Below are positions 11,057 to 22,364 of a DNA stretch of 64,000 nt, piece by piece. The position numbers and the translations under genes were made by a program. The notes beneath the pieces were generated by a model. The model searched no databases. It worked only from the letters and a program-made list of their open reading frames with translations, and was not told the DNA's origin. Position 1 is the first letter of the stretch. Every line of letters begins with the position of its first letter. The stretch is taken from the NCBI GenBank assembly GCA_951217055.1, contig OX578276.1, forward strand, positions 134,218,587 to 134,282,586, given 5' to 3'. This stretch comes from Gerris lacustris. Lineage: Eukaryota > Arthropoda > Insecta > Hemiptera > Gerridae.

Positions 11057-11823
11057 CAGTAGAGTCTCGTTTATCCGGACCCCGCTAGTCAGGACATCCA
11101 TATAATCCGGACGGGCCAAAAACTATGTACAAATTGGAACCATTTATTAATTGTTAAGATAATTGGAGTTTCTGCTTTTATTGTCTATTAAAATGTATAA
11201 AATTGTTCATAGTATAGTTTATAGATGTATATTCAAACAGTCTAACACGAGGAATACCCGGTATTTTGTTAAAAATTAACAGATTTAAGAATAAGTAAGA
11301 ACATCGATAAATCTGTTTCGGTTCCATAGAAATGTAGGGCGGAAGATATAAAGGAAGTGTATTCCAGGAAGTACAATTATATGTGACTGAGATGGGGAAG
11401 GGTTTTAAGAAACATGTAGCGGCGGCTCAACCCAGTTCCGTAAAATTTAGCCAAGCCAACAATGTCTAATGTATCAACTTTTTGTGAAATGATTATGGCT
11501 CCTCGAATTTCATATCGGAATTCAGCCTGTTTCTCAGGAAGTCCCTTCTATATATGCCACCTGCGTAATAGATTGTCATTTTATTTTAATTCATTTGATA
11601 TCTGACATGACTGGTGACAAAACAGCTCTTAACTTAAATAGTGGACCTACGTTGTTTACACCTAAGCATGTTTTGGAGACTAATAGAAGTAATTTTTACA
11701 ATAAAAACCTCAATTTTAATAGTTTTACTCTACAAAAGCTTGTTCTACAGACACATTAAAACTGATTCCGGTAATCCGGACTGGGTTCGGTCCTGTTAAA
11801 CCCGGATTAGCGAGACTCTACTG
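11057..11823. mobile_element. pogo/Tigger-type MITE nested in the mariner
   Basis: Ends CAGTAGAGTCTCGTTTATCC and (inward) CAGTAGAGTCTCGCTAATCC, flanked by TA (11055-11056, 11824-11825). This terminus and TA target are characteristic of pogo-group elements. 767 bp, no convincing transposase. Confidence 0.85.
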
Positions 11824-12239
11824 TAATAAAAAATATAAATAAATTTAAAAAGTTATTAAACATTCAAACCATAACGGTAGTTTTGCACCACCCTGTATTT
11901 CACCAACATCTAAGGCCTAAAAGAGTTAAACTATTATTGAGTACACCTCCCATTCTTGTATCTTACAAGCTATATGAAGTATAAAAAATAATAATAATAT
12001 TAAAAAGAAATACTATTAAGGTTTGGATTTATATAACTTAGTCCTTAACTTATGTAAGTAGGGCATTAAAAGAACACAAAAGCATAAGACTGTAGGTACT
12101 GGTAAGGCAATTGTAATTTTGAAATAACACCACACGATAGATGTCAAATCACTTCACACCCTCTTTACACAAAACAATAACACATTGTTACACAATAAAA
12201 TATGGGGAGAATGAAACTGAAAAAAATAAGATAGGTGCT

Positions 12240-12728
12240 GTAAGATTTATATACATATTGTGGTAAGTTCCAAATCCCCTTGGGACTGAACAGTCAAAAA
12301 AATTATTAAAATTTCAGATAGCTCAAAAAAAATGCAGTACTAAAATAAATTAAGAGAAAAAGAGGAAAAATAACCAGCTATTGAACCAGCTAGTGGTTCA
12401 AATAAAATTTCACATTTCTATACATGATGCCCCAGATACGCCACCTCAACCAATAAAATAAATAAAAAAATAAATTATTTTAATTTAATTTCTTTAAATT
12501 TTTTTATCTTTTTCATAACAAAATTCACATTTAATCGAGTAAATAGTGGAGCATAAGGCTTTTTTTTATATTCTCTCGTTTAAAGAAATACTTTAAAATT
12601 TAATTCTTAAACATAACTTTATCACAACTTTTTAAAATATATTTCACTTATATGGATCCTTTTTCTTTTACAGGTCTTATACTGGTTATACACATACATG
12701 TAATTCAAATATATAATCTGATTAAAAT

Positions 12729-12768
<40 letters not shown>

Positions 12769-12940
12769 ATATACATTCCCAAATGTATAAACTAAATCAG
12801 GATTGCAGTACGTTTCAACATAATTCTTAAAACTGAGAAATTATTCTCTTTCTTATACTTTAAACGAAAATTAAAATAAAGCGGACTATGCTTTATAAGT
12901 TGGTATTAAATATTTAAAATTGAATAGTAGGCATGTTGAT
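12240..12940. other. AT-rich intronic DNA without a recognised feature
   Basis: Only simple sequence is visible, including a T-run at 12732-12764. No ORF or repeat end was recognised. Confidence 0.6.
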
Positions 12941-13604
12941 ACGACGCTTTTGATGAGTGCAACCATGTGTGTGTTGTTGATGCAGAGAGTTGTCGTCAAA
13001 AAAATGGAGTCAGACAACATGGCGACTTTGCCAGGTGGCTATAATGGCCCTTTAAAAAAATTAAAATTTTAACATTAGCTAAAGGCTAAAATTACTATTT
13101 GTATAAATGAAATTCCAAATTGAATACCACAACTTTTAAACATACCGGCACAATGAGGAACTTTCCTCTGAAGAAAGTGAAAATGAGAAAATTGGAAGTT
13201 AAATTTTAATTAATGTAATAGCCACATCGGCTCAACTTCTGTCAGCCACTTGACTTTAAAAAAATGACATGAAATCATTTTAAGAAAAAAATTAATCAAA
13301 GAAAACTTTTACATCCCTTAACGGTTACGAGCTAACATACCTAGGGGAGGTCTTCTGTGTTCAAGGAACTGATTCATATATATAGTTTTTCATAATCTCC
13401 AAAATACCAACTATGGTTCACTGAAGTATCACCCTAACTTACAAATTATTATCATGAACAATGAAAATTCTACGTTAATTAAATTTAAGTGTAAAAAAAA
13501 TCTACAACAAATCAATTATTGAATTAGCTCACAAAATACTACGAATTTCACATTTCTCATAACTCAATTATACATTCATTTTAAAGTATGCAATATGATA
13601 CATC

Positions 13605-13985
13605 AATTTTTTACATGAATTAAAGTATCAATTTAGTAAAATTTAAAGATGGATCTATCCGCTAAAATCAGGGAAGGTGTAAATAAATGTATGTTTGTGT
13701 GCATGTGGAAGAGAAACAAAATGAGCGCAGAAGGTTGAAACTTATATGGGACCAACAATGAGCTAATTATGTCCGACCATACAAATTTGTGGTTTTTAAG
13801 ATAGGTTGGTATGCAAAAATTGAGTGACAGACCGACAGACAGACATAAACCAAAAATGTTCCCTGATGTCTGAAACAGATTTCTGTCTGGGAATTTTTGA
13901 AATCGGACATAAAATATTTTTGTTCTTCAGAACTATCACATAGCTTCCATTACCTTTGGTAACCTTGGAAACAAAAACCTCAAAA
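13605..13985 (+). repeat. Dispersed repeat family A, copy 3
   Basis: TTTACATGAATTAAAGTATC, GGTTGAAACTTATATGGGAC, CCGACAGACAGACATAAACC and TTGTTCTTCAGAACTATCAC match copy 2 in order. Confidence 0.75.
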
Positions 13986-14128
13986 ATAAAATTTTATTTG
14001 ATTTGAAAGACACAAATTGGGTTATCAAATTATTTATTAATAACAAAAAAAATTTTAAACCTAAAAAATGTAATACTTTTGAACAAAAAATACCTTATTA
14101 TGTCATAAACTGTTAATAGGTCACATAC

Positions 14129-14276
14129 CTTTGTCAGTTTAGAGATGACACCAAATATAAGTATAGATTTAAGTCCATTTTCAACAAGTGGCTTGAGATG
14201 GCTGATCAACTGATTGATTCCAAAACGGTACAAGCCAGGCATACTACCTATAGATTCCTTATCGTCATCTTCCTCT
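14129..14276 (-). CDS. ALAD: ALAD coding exon
   Basis: 148 bp (1 + 49 codons). Encodes EEDDDKESIGSMPGLYRFG followed by LKPLVENGLKSILIFGV, the conserved 'S-x-P-G-x-x-R-x-G' and 'L-I-F-G-V' blocks at the start of the TIM barrel. Acceptor TTTTAG, donor GTATGT; it ends in phase 0 after Lys. Confidence 0.92.
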
Positions 14277-14437
14277 CTAAAATCCATAGTTAAATAATAA
14301 TTAAAAAATAAAGTGAAATGTAAAATTATCCAAGCAATATATCTATTATTATACTTACACATTATCCATTTTATATATGTACAATAATATAATGTATAAT
14401 TGGTTGTTTTGACTGAGATTTTGTGATACCACTTCAT

Positions 14438-14570
14438 AATTATGACTAGAGAGCTTAATAAAAGTAACACTACAATATTGTCACCACAATTTTATAAAAT
14501 TGTGCACACAATATAAAATTGTGGTGACAATATTGTAGTCTTACTTTTATTAACCTCTCTAGTCATAATT
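14438..14570. mobile_element. 133-bp foldback MITE
   Basis: TTATGACTAGAGAGCTTAAT at the left and its complement ending CTCTAGTCATAATT at the right; arms of about 58 bp (through ACAATATTGTCACCACAATT) around a short centre AATTGTGCACAC. Directly upstream of the ALAD exon at 14129-14276. Confidence 0.8.
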
Positions 14571-15417
14571 AATATAATGTATGTAGTCGTTAACATTTTA
14601 AAGAACCAAGACCTCTATCTAAGGTAAATACTTATTTTTAATTTGGAATTTCAAGCCATAATTGACAGAGTTAAAGTTAAAAGTTGGAACCATAATGGAT
14701 TTAAATTCTTAATTATTATTAGTTTAGTTTTCGTATTTTTAATTATATTTTAACAAAAGCAGTAGTATTTGTATAATATCCCCACTAATTAATGGACATT
14801 AATGCAGTATATAATTGTTGAAATATAATTACAGGTTAGAAGATGTCCCAAAATAAGGGACGAAATATCAAGAGTTAATAAATCTTGCACATTACTTTTT
14901 GTCATATCTACAGTGATACCACGCTTTACAGACCTAGCTAAAACAAATGTAATTTCGTTATAAAAATTGAGTTCTCCTTGCTTACAATATTCTCCGTAAT
15001 GATGTCAAATAATCTTAACTAGAATTGGATTTAAGAAAAGTACAACTATATTATTATTATACTATAGAAAGAAGTTAGCATAAAAACTGGTGCAGGTGTA
15101 AAACACTTGCCACAACCAGTTCCGTTTCACACTCATCCCCAGTGAAAGAGTTAAGAACTTAAGATTTAATAACAACCTAATCTAAACACAAGCTTTCGTA
15201 GAAAAATTTGTACCTCACGGGACAGCTTCAGAATACGGTTGCCTAGCCTGTAACACGCAGTTTTATTCTATTGTGACAAAGGGACATGATCACTCTTGTG
15301 CATATACGTTATAATATTCCTTTGTTAACTTTAAAGACGAAGTAGCATGATTTCTTCAATATATGCAATATGCATCTAAATTTCGAACTGTATCTGATAA
15401 GGCTACAAAACCGTATT

Positions 15418-15488
15418 CTTATGCTAGGCGCACACTAGGGGCAAAACTGTCTGCAGACTGTTTTACACCCAGTGTGCGCTTAGCCTTA
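15418..15488. repeat. 71-bp hairpin, minimal foldback MITE
   Basis: GCTAGGCGCACACTAGGGGC pairs with the complement of CACCCAGTGTGCGCTTAGCC around CTGTCTGCAGACTG. Short arms of about 32 bp with a few mismatches. Confidence 0.65.
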
Positions 15489-16378
15489 AGGTTACCCAAA
15501 TTATGATTATTAATGTAGTGTAGGGTATTTTGAATTTTGTATTTTTTATTGCTGAAACATGTTCACCTGTTGGATGTATTCCCTCGGAATCAAACAGGTG
15601 ACCTAAGTACTTAACTTTCCCCTGCATCCATTTGCATTTGTCTTTGTGCATTCTGATACCGATCTCTTGCAACCTACTTAAAATCCTTTCTAGTCTTTTA
15701 TCTGAACAATAATTTTGTCTAAAAAACAGGCTACCCCATCTATCCCTTTTAATATTGAGTCCATTGTTCTCTGGAATAATGACGGTGCGAGGTTTACCCC
15801 AAATGGTAACCTTTTAAACCTAAAGTAACCAATATGCGTTATTATGGTAAGTGCCTCTCGACTCGATTCCTCTACTTCCAACTGAAGGTATGCGTCTTTT
15901 AGATCTAAAGTTGTGTAAAACTGTCCGCTTCCCAATTTAGCTGTTACTTCTTCAACGTTGGAAGTAGGTATCAGCACATAAGGGTTTATTGTTACTTTGA
16001 AATCCCCACACACCCTGACTTTTGTCCATTTGGTTTAACTACTATTACTATCGGTGATGCCCACCGAATAGGTGTGATTGTAGGATCGACTGGTTCAATC
16101 ACTCCTCTTTCAACTAACCTATAAAGTTCCGCCTCCACTCCACCTTTAAGTGCAAATGGAACAGGACGAGCATTAAACACCTTTGGTAGAGTGTCTGTAT
16201 CCAGGTGTATTGCAGCCTTATGACCCTTTATCGTGCCTAGTTCATCCCTAAACAAATCCTTAAAATCCTCTAAAATCTTATTCAATTTCGAAATTCCATT
16301 TTTGTTCCTGACAGTATATAATTTTGCTCCTTTAAGAAGTGGTAATTTAAAAGCTATAACCCAATCCAGACTAAACAA
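15463..16378 (-). pseudogene. Ty3/gypsy reverse transcriptase fragment, frameshifted
   Basis: Three frames form one gypsy RT: 16378-15992 gives VPFALKGGVEAELYRLVERG and PIRWASPIVIVVKPNG; 16013-15690 gives CGDFKVTINPYV, YTTLDLKDAYLQLEVEESS and LPFGVNLAPSLFQRTM; 15672 down gives DKCKWMQGKVKYLGHLFDSE. The catalytic box expected as YLDD reads FLDK, so one metal-binding aspartate is lost. After AIKN (about 15535) the frame runs into an LTR-like piece (TGTAGTGTAGGGTATTTTGA at 15514-15533). It sits in an ALAD intron. Confidence 0.85.
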
Positions 16379-16396
16379 CGGAACATCTTTTGCTTA

Positions 16397-16610
16397 ATGT
16401 CTTATAGGAATACACCAAGCAGAGCAACAAGAAAAGCACCCGCACAGATAATTTTTGGTAGACGCTTAACCACCAGACTTGACCTTTTAAAACCGGACAT
16501 AAACCGAAAAATGGATTTGGAAGCAATTAAACAAAAAAATTACCACGATAAAAGGGGGGGGGGGGGGGGGGGGGCAAATGTAGAGAATTTGAAGGACGGG
16601 TGAGCTTTCA
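16397..16610 (+). pseudogene. Ty3/gypsy integrase C-terminal fragment, opposite strand to the RT
   Basis: Encodes YRNTPSRATRKAPAQIIFGR and RLDLLKPDI, the classic end of the gypsy integrase core ('Y-R-N-T-P-H-x-x-T-x-x-x-P-A'), then NYHDKR before a 21-base poly(G) run. It lies only 19 bp from the RT fragment but on the other strand, so the element has been internally inverted. Beyond the poly(G) the frame carries NVENLKDG, then a stop. Confidence 0.78.
16554..16574 (+). repeat. Poly(G) tract
   Basis: 21 consecutive G. A second tract of 15 G is at 16680-16694 inside the same gypsy fragment; others are at 32025-32045 and 50913-50932. Confidence 0.95.
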
Positions 16611-16699
16611 TACATGGTTCTGCGAAACGGAAAACCGGAGCGGAAACATGCGGACCATCTTCGGCAGTGAATATGAAAAGGGGGGGGGGGGGGGAGAAA

Positions 16700-16820
16700 T
16701 GTAGTGTAGGGTATTTTGACTAGAGCTGTCAAATGTTGTGTTATTGTGAAATTACATAAAATAAACCAGTCTTGTTTTGGAGTTGTAATGAACTTGTGTT
16801 ATACTTCAATTATACTGTAG
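16700..16820 (+). repeat. Probable gypsy LTR
   Basis: Begins TGTAGTGTAGGGTATTTTGA directly after a purine tract (poly-G plus AGAAA, like a polypurine tract), contains AATAAA, and runs to about TATACTGTAG. The first 20 bases are repeated at 15514-15533. The right boundary is uncertain. Confidence 0.5.
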
Positions 16821-16948
16821 ATAACTTTTTTTACATTAGTGACAATAGAATTGAACAGTGGTCTTTACTGCTAAATGTTCGGTGTATGCATGGAATTAAA
16901 TGCAAGCTACCTTTTATGGAATAAAGTTAAATATAGATAAATACATAC

Positions 16949-17024
16949 ATGACAAAAACAGGATACATAAAGTTATAAGCTGAGAAGGCAGAGGAAGCTT
17001 GCCACTTCCTGGTCACATCGTGAC
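16949..17024 (-). CDS. ALAD: ALAD coding exon (N-terminal arm)
   Basis: 76 bp; encodes HDVTRKWQ and YNFMYPVFV, matching the family N-terminal 'R-x-W-Q' and 'N-L-x-Y-P-x-F-V' segments. The acceptor is CTATAG and the donor GTATGT. It starts with the last two bases of a split codon (N|GT) and ends with AT, completed to ATA (Ile) by the next exon. The preceding exon with the start codon was not located. Confidence 0.85.
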
Positions 17025-18089
17025 CTATAGATGAATGAAGATAAGAAGACTGGGCGAGTTTAAACTTGGACTCCATTCTAATATGTTAACTTAAGAAATT
17101 TGTTTAAATCTGCACCGTTGTTTTCAAAAAGCCGGCTATATGAATTGATAGGATAAATTATATATCTTTTAAACAATAGGAACAAAGATAGTATTTAGTA
17201 AGAAGCTTACTATGAAAGGAGTTTTATCAATTATAAATTGTGCTAAAATAAATGAATATTCATTTTATTTAAATCCAAAATCCAAACTATAAAAGAAAAT
17301 TCAAATTCAGCAGAACCAGAACAAAATGATAATTACTGATAAAAGTCGAATGATAAGATAACGAATTGTATTCTGGATAAAGGAAAAAGTGAATCGTTCA
17401 GTGTCGCCACTTTCAAATAAGATTTTGATCATAACCACAATATTAGTTTCAATTAGTCTGATCGAAAGCTAGTTCGTTGTTGGATATAAAAGTGTTTTAA
17501 TAATAGTTTTATTTTATCTAAAATTAAACAAATAATAAAGGATCCATTAACTTATAAATACGAAAGGGTGCATGAATCGCTACATTTTAAGGCTTTAAGT
17601 AACCTTTCTACTGGTTATAATATGATTAGCTCCTCCATTAATTATTTACTAGTGATGCGCTGCATAAAGAACTCGCGTAGAATTGTGTCCTTATATCAGC
17701 CGTACTATGTTTTCAATACAACTACCAGGATAATATTTCGGTTAAAACATTAAATATTCTTAATCAACCTGAAAATAGCTATAACATTATGTTATGTAAT
17801 ATGCCATATAAGTTTGATCTTACTTCTTAACACCCTTATTTTGTTGCAACGCCATATTTGTTGCAAAACTTTTTTGATCATATTTAATATTTATTTCCTA
17901 CTCTTCAAGACCTTTAAAACGATGTATGACATGTCGCAGACTACAATCATATTATTTAAAGTCGTCTGTAATATTGACCGCAAACTTAAATTTAAAGTGT
18001 CAAAAATACTCAGATGTTGTGAAACGAATTTCGTACTAACTCGCTAGTTCTAGATAGGAACAAATTTTCCTTGCATTTGTAGATAATCA

Positions 18090-18935
18090 CTAATTATTAA
18101 AGTTATTAAAGGCTCGCTACACTCGCCTGTTTGCAGCAATATTTATTAAATAAAATAATTGCAGGCTCGCTACGCTCGCCTGTATTACAGCCTTTGTACA
18201 AAATCTTTATTTAATAAGGTTATTGAAGGCTCGCTACGCTCGCCTGTTTGTACTGCATTATTAATTAATTTCTTATAAAAAGTTATTGAAGGCTCGCTAC
18301 GCTCGCCTGTTTGTACTGCATTATTAGTTAATTTATTAAAAAAGTCATTGCAGGCTCGCTACGCTCGCCTGTTTGTACTGCATTATTAATTAATTTCTTA
18401 TAAAAAGTTATTGAAGGCTCGCTACGCTCACCTGTTTGTACTGCATTATTTGTTAATTTCTTATAAAAGGTAATTGCAGGCTCGCTACGCTCGCCTGTTT
18501 GTACTGCATTATTACTTAATATTTATTAAAAAAAAGTCATTGCAGGCTCGCTGCGCTCGCCTGTTTGTACTGCATTATTAATTAATTTGTTGTAAAAAGT
18601 TATTGAAGGCTCGCTACGCTCGCCTGTTTGTACTGCATTATTAATTAATTTCTTATAAAAGGTAATTGCAGGCTCGCTACGCTTGCCTGTCGTTACAGCA
18701 TTGGTAGTTAATATTTATTAAATAAAGTCATTGCAAGCTCGCTACGCTCGCCTGTTTGAACTGCATTATTGGTTAATTTCTTATAAAATGTTATTGCAGG
18801 CTCGCTATATACCTGTTGGTAAGTACTGCATTATTAGTTAATATTTATTAAATAAAATGATTGCAGGCTCGCTCCGCTCGCCTGTTTATACAGCTGTTTT
18901 GAAGATCTTTATTCAACACATATGCAGGCTCGCTG
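18090..18935 (+). repeat. Minisatellite array 1, about 62-bp unit
   Basis: About 14 units of GGCTCGCTACGCTCGCCTGT plus an AT spacer (TTTGTACTGCATTATTA..TTAATTTCTTATAAAAAGTTATTG..). The core holds GCTCGC twice and is strikingly GC- and CpG-rich against AT-rich spacers. Outer units are the most diverged. Confidence 0.92.
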
Positions 18936-19124
18936 CCTAGACAGTAGACAGCCGGGCTTTATCATATTTCCTTGCATTTGTAGACATCTTTATTTTAAAG
19001 TTTTTACAGGCTATCACAGCGAGCCTATTTAATAAATGCATCTAGACATCAATTTGTAGAATAAACAGGCGAACTTATCGAGCCTTGTAAATGCTGTCTA
19101 GCCGGCGAGCGCAGATAGCCTTCT

Positions 19125-19650
19125 AGCTTATTCACGCTTTTCCTACTTTTAAAGACCTTTAAAACAATGTATAACATGCCATGCTGATTATAATATTTTT
19201 TTTAGTTGTCTACCATATTGGCCGCCATCTTCAAAATATCAAGTGTGAAATGTTAATAGTTACATAGTCCTCTTCTACATTTCAAGACCTTTAAATTGAT
19301 ATATAACATGTTATAAGGACTAACATTTTTTGTTTTTTCGTCCAAACATATTGGCCGCCATCTTGAAAATATGAAGTGTCGAAATTAATTCGTTACATAT
19401 CCTTTTCCTTCTTTTGAAGACCTTTAAAACGATGTATAACACATTATGCTGACTAAATATTTATATTTTAGTCGTCCGCCATATTGGCCGCCATCTTGGA
19501 AATTTGAAGTTTGGAATTTAATGCGTTACATATTCTTTTCCTTCTCTTAAAGACCTTTAAAACGATGTATAACACATTATACTGACTAAACATTTTTATT
19601 TTAGTCGTCCGCCATATTGGCCGCCATCTTGGAAATGTTTAGTGTGGAAT
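19125..19650 (+). repeat. 133-bp tandem repeat with GCCGCCATCTTG boxes, array 1
   Basis: Four units of AAGACCTTTAAAACGATGTA .. GTCGTCCGCCATATTG GCCGCCATCTTG. The GCCGCCATCTT box starts near 19221, 19353, 19487 and 19620, a regular period of about 133 bp. A diverged unit without the box lies at about 17885-18010. Array 2 is at about 22365-22890. Confidence 0.88.
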
Positions 19651-20246
19651 TTCCAAAAACTATACAGTTATGACAAATTGTTAGAAGCACCTGTGTGCCA
19701 AATTTCGTTCAAATCGATCAATTTTTACGCCAGTTATCGTTGGACAAACAAACACACAAACACACAAACTTTTCAAATGCCAAGTCTCTGAAATGAAGAA
19801 CTCACTGCGCTCGTTCAATTATCATTATTACTAGTGATGCGCTGCATAAAGAACTCGCGTAGAATTGTGTCCTCATATCAGCCGTACTATGTTTTCAATA
19901 TAACTACCAGGATAATATTTCGGTTAAAACATTAAATATTCTTAATCAACCTGAAAATAGCTTTAAAATTATGTTATGTAATATGCCATATAAGTTTGAT
20001 CTTACTTCTTAACACCCTTATTTTGTTGCAACGCCATATTTGTTGCAAAAGATTTTTGATCATATTTAATATTTATTTCCTACTCTTCAAGACCTTTAAA
20101 CCGATGTATAACATGTCGTAGACTACAATCATATTATTTAAAGTTGTCTGTAATATTGACCGCAATCTTAAATTTAAAGTGTCAAAAATACTCAGATGTT
20201 GTGAAACGAATTTCGTACTAACTCGCTAGTTCTGGATAGGAAAATA

Positions 20247-20825
20247 TTTTATCTACGATTGATAAGAAATATAAACATTATATCTTTGTTTAGATGCGTA
20301 GAAAGTTATTATTTACGTACTTGTATTCGTTGCGCATGCGCGCGTCTCATAGTTCTGAAGTATTCCTCTTCTTTACCACGCTAGCGCGGTAAAGAAGAGG
20401 AATTCTTCAGCTTTACGCACGATTACCGAGTTTGTTTATATTTAACAAAACTAATTTGCTGTTCTTTTATTAAAGTAACTGTTTATATCGAGTTTTTAGT
20501 AAAAAACAATGAGTGAATCAAGTGACATTGACGAAAATGTGGAGAATAATACTCCTCCAGAAATAATTAATTCGACAAAAAATACAGCTCAAGAATTAAT
20601 GTCATCTTTATCAAGAGAGAGATACGAACTTACATACAGCAACTTTATTTTTTTCTGTATTTATTATTTAAATCTAATAATCGTAGATAAAGTACGGTAC
20701 GCAACTCGTGCGAAAACGGCATTTTGCATTGCTCGTGTGGTATTACCACCCTCGCTATCGCTCGGGTGCAAACTCCACACTCGCATGCAAAATGCTACTT
20801 TCCGCACTCGACGCGTAATGTACTA
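20247..20825 (+). mobile_element. Family C composite element, copy 1
   Basis: Starts TTTATCTACGATTG; the inverted match CAATCGTAGATAAA ends at about 20695, followed by a fold-back segment of about 130 bp (GTGCGAAAACGGCATTTTGC against TGCAAAATGCTACTTTCCGC). A hairpin at 20365-20400 (CCTCTTCTTTACC / GGTAAAGAAGAGG) and a GCGCATGCGCGCG island lie upstream of an ATG. Reversed copy at 34383-34949, third copy at 57114-57690. Confidence 0.8.
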
Positions 20826-20841
20826 TTCCTTTCATTTGTAG
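20509..20841 (+). pseudogene. Short ORF of family C, 110 residues
   Basis: Encodes MSESSDIDENVENNTPPEII, then ELMSSLSRERYELTYSNFIF. The first 45-50 residues are recognisably shared by the other two copies (MSDLNDYDE..NTPPEII..SAQNTTNELM..SLSKEKYELAYWKF), each of which is broken: a stop in the 34.6-kb copy, a one-base deletion in the 57.4-kb copy. From about residue 50 the reading frame runs through the TIR and fold-back segment and is not expected to be real protein. The 'S-x-E-x-Y-E-L-A-Y-x-K-F' segment faintly resembles the N-terminal core-binding region of tyrosine recombinases such as Crypton-type proteins; that is only a suggestion. Confidence 0.4.
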
Positions 20842-20844
20842 ATA

Positions 20845-22160
20845 ATCACTAATCATTAAAATTATTAAAGGCTCGCTACACTCGCCTGTTTGCAGCAATA
20901 TTTATTAAATAAAATAATTGCAGGCTCGCTACGCTCGCCTGTTTGTACTGCATTATTTAGTTAATATTTATTTAATAAGGTTATTGCAGGCTCGCTACGC
21001 TCGCTTGTTTGTACTGCATTATTAGTTAATATTTATTAAAAAAAGTCATTGCAGGCTCGCTACGCTCGACTGTTTGTACTGCATTATTAGTTAATATTTA
21101 TTAAAAAAAAGTCATTGCAGGCTCGCTACGCTCTCCTGTTTGTACTGCATTATTTTTTAATTTCTTATAAAAAGTTATTGCAGGCTCGCTACGCTCGCCT
21201 GTTTGGTCTGCGTTATTAGTTAATTTCTTAAAAAAAGTCATTGCAGGCTCGCTACGCTCGCCTGTTTGTACTGCATTATTAGTTAATATTTATTTAATAA
21301 GGTTATTGCAGGCTCGCTACGCTCGCCTGTTTGTACTGCATTATTAGTTAATATTTATTTAATAAGGTTATTGCAGGCTCGCTATGCTCGTCTGTTTGTA
21401 CTGCATTATTAGTTAATATTTATTAAAAAAAAGTCATTGCAGGCTCGCTACGCTCGCCTGTTTGTACTGCATTATTAGTTAATATTTATTGAAAAAAGTC
21501 ATTGCAGAGTCGCTACGCTCGCCTGTTGGTACTGCATTATTAGTTAATTTCTTATAAAAAGTCATTGCAGGCTCGCTACGCTCGCCTGTTTGTACTGCAT
21601 TATTAGTTCATATTTATTAAAAAAAAAGTCATTGCAGGCTCGCTACGCTCGCCTGTTTGTACTGCATTATTAGTTCATATTTATTAAAAAAAAAGTCATT
21701 GCAGGCTCGCTACGCTCGCCTGTTTGTACTGCATTATTTTTTAATTTCTTATAAAAAGTTATTGCAGGCTCGCTACGCTCGCCTCTTTGGTCTGCGTTAT
21801 TAGTTAATTTCTTAAAAAAAGTTATTGCAGGCTCGCTACGCTCGCCAGGTTTTGCAGCCTTTGTACAAACACATTATTTAATAAGATTATTGCAGGCTCG
21901 CTACGCTTGCCTGTTGTTACAGCATTGGTAGTTAATATTTATTAAATAAAGTCATTGCAAGCTCGCTACGCTCGCCTGTTTGAACTACATTATTGGTTAA
22001 TTTCTTATAAAATGTTATTGCAGGCTCGCTACGCTCGCCTGTTGGTACTGCATTATTAGTTAATATTTATTAAATAAAATGATTGCATGCTCGCTACGCT
22101 GGCCTGTTTATACAGCTGTTTTGAAGATCTTTATTTAACACATATGCAGGCTCGCTGCCT
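20845..22160 (+). repeat. Minisatellite array 2, about 62-bp unit
   Basis: About 21 units of the same GGCTCGCTACGCTCGCC core and AT spacer as array 1. Several neighbouring units are identical over their whole length (for example around 21590 and 21660), pointing to recent local amplification. Confidence 0.92.
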
Positions 22161-22364
22161 AGACAGTAGACAGCTGGTCTTTATCATATTTCCTTGCATT
22201 TGTAGACATCTTTATTTTAAAGTTTTTTCAGGCTATCAAAGCAAGCCTATTTAATAAATGCATCTAGACATCAATTTGTAGAATAAACAGGCGAACTTAT
22301 CGAGCCATGTAATGCTGTCTAGCAGGCGAGCGCAGATAGCCTTCTAGCTTATTCACGCTTTTCC

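Larger units (their letters stand above)
10461..11895 (-). mobile_element. mariner/Tc1-like element split by a nested insertion
   Basis: Inverted ends of about 60 bp: CAGGGTGGCGCAAAACTATG inward from 10461 and its diverged complement ending CACCACCCTG at 11895, each flanked by TA (10459-10460 and 11896-11897). Without the nested element at 11057-11823 the original is about 0.67 kb. The interior holds only a transposase N-terminal piece, present as an inverted duplicate. Confidence 0.8.
17640..19825 (+). repeat. Large direct duplication, copy 1
   Basis: Runs from TACTAGTGATGCGCTGCATA through a GC-rich minisatellite (18090-18935) and a 133-bp tandem array (19125-19650) to CTCACTGCGCTCGTTCAA. 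The whole series repeats at 19826-23049. No credible ORF. Confidence 0.85.

Noticed and set aside
18090..22160. Minisatellite arrays as a CRISPR array
   Set aside because: Spacers are near-identical AT-rich sequence rather than unique, and the genome is eukaryotic with no cas genes.
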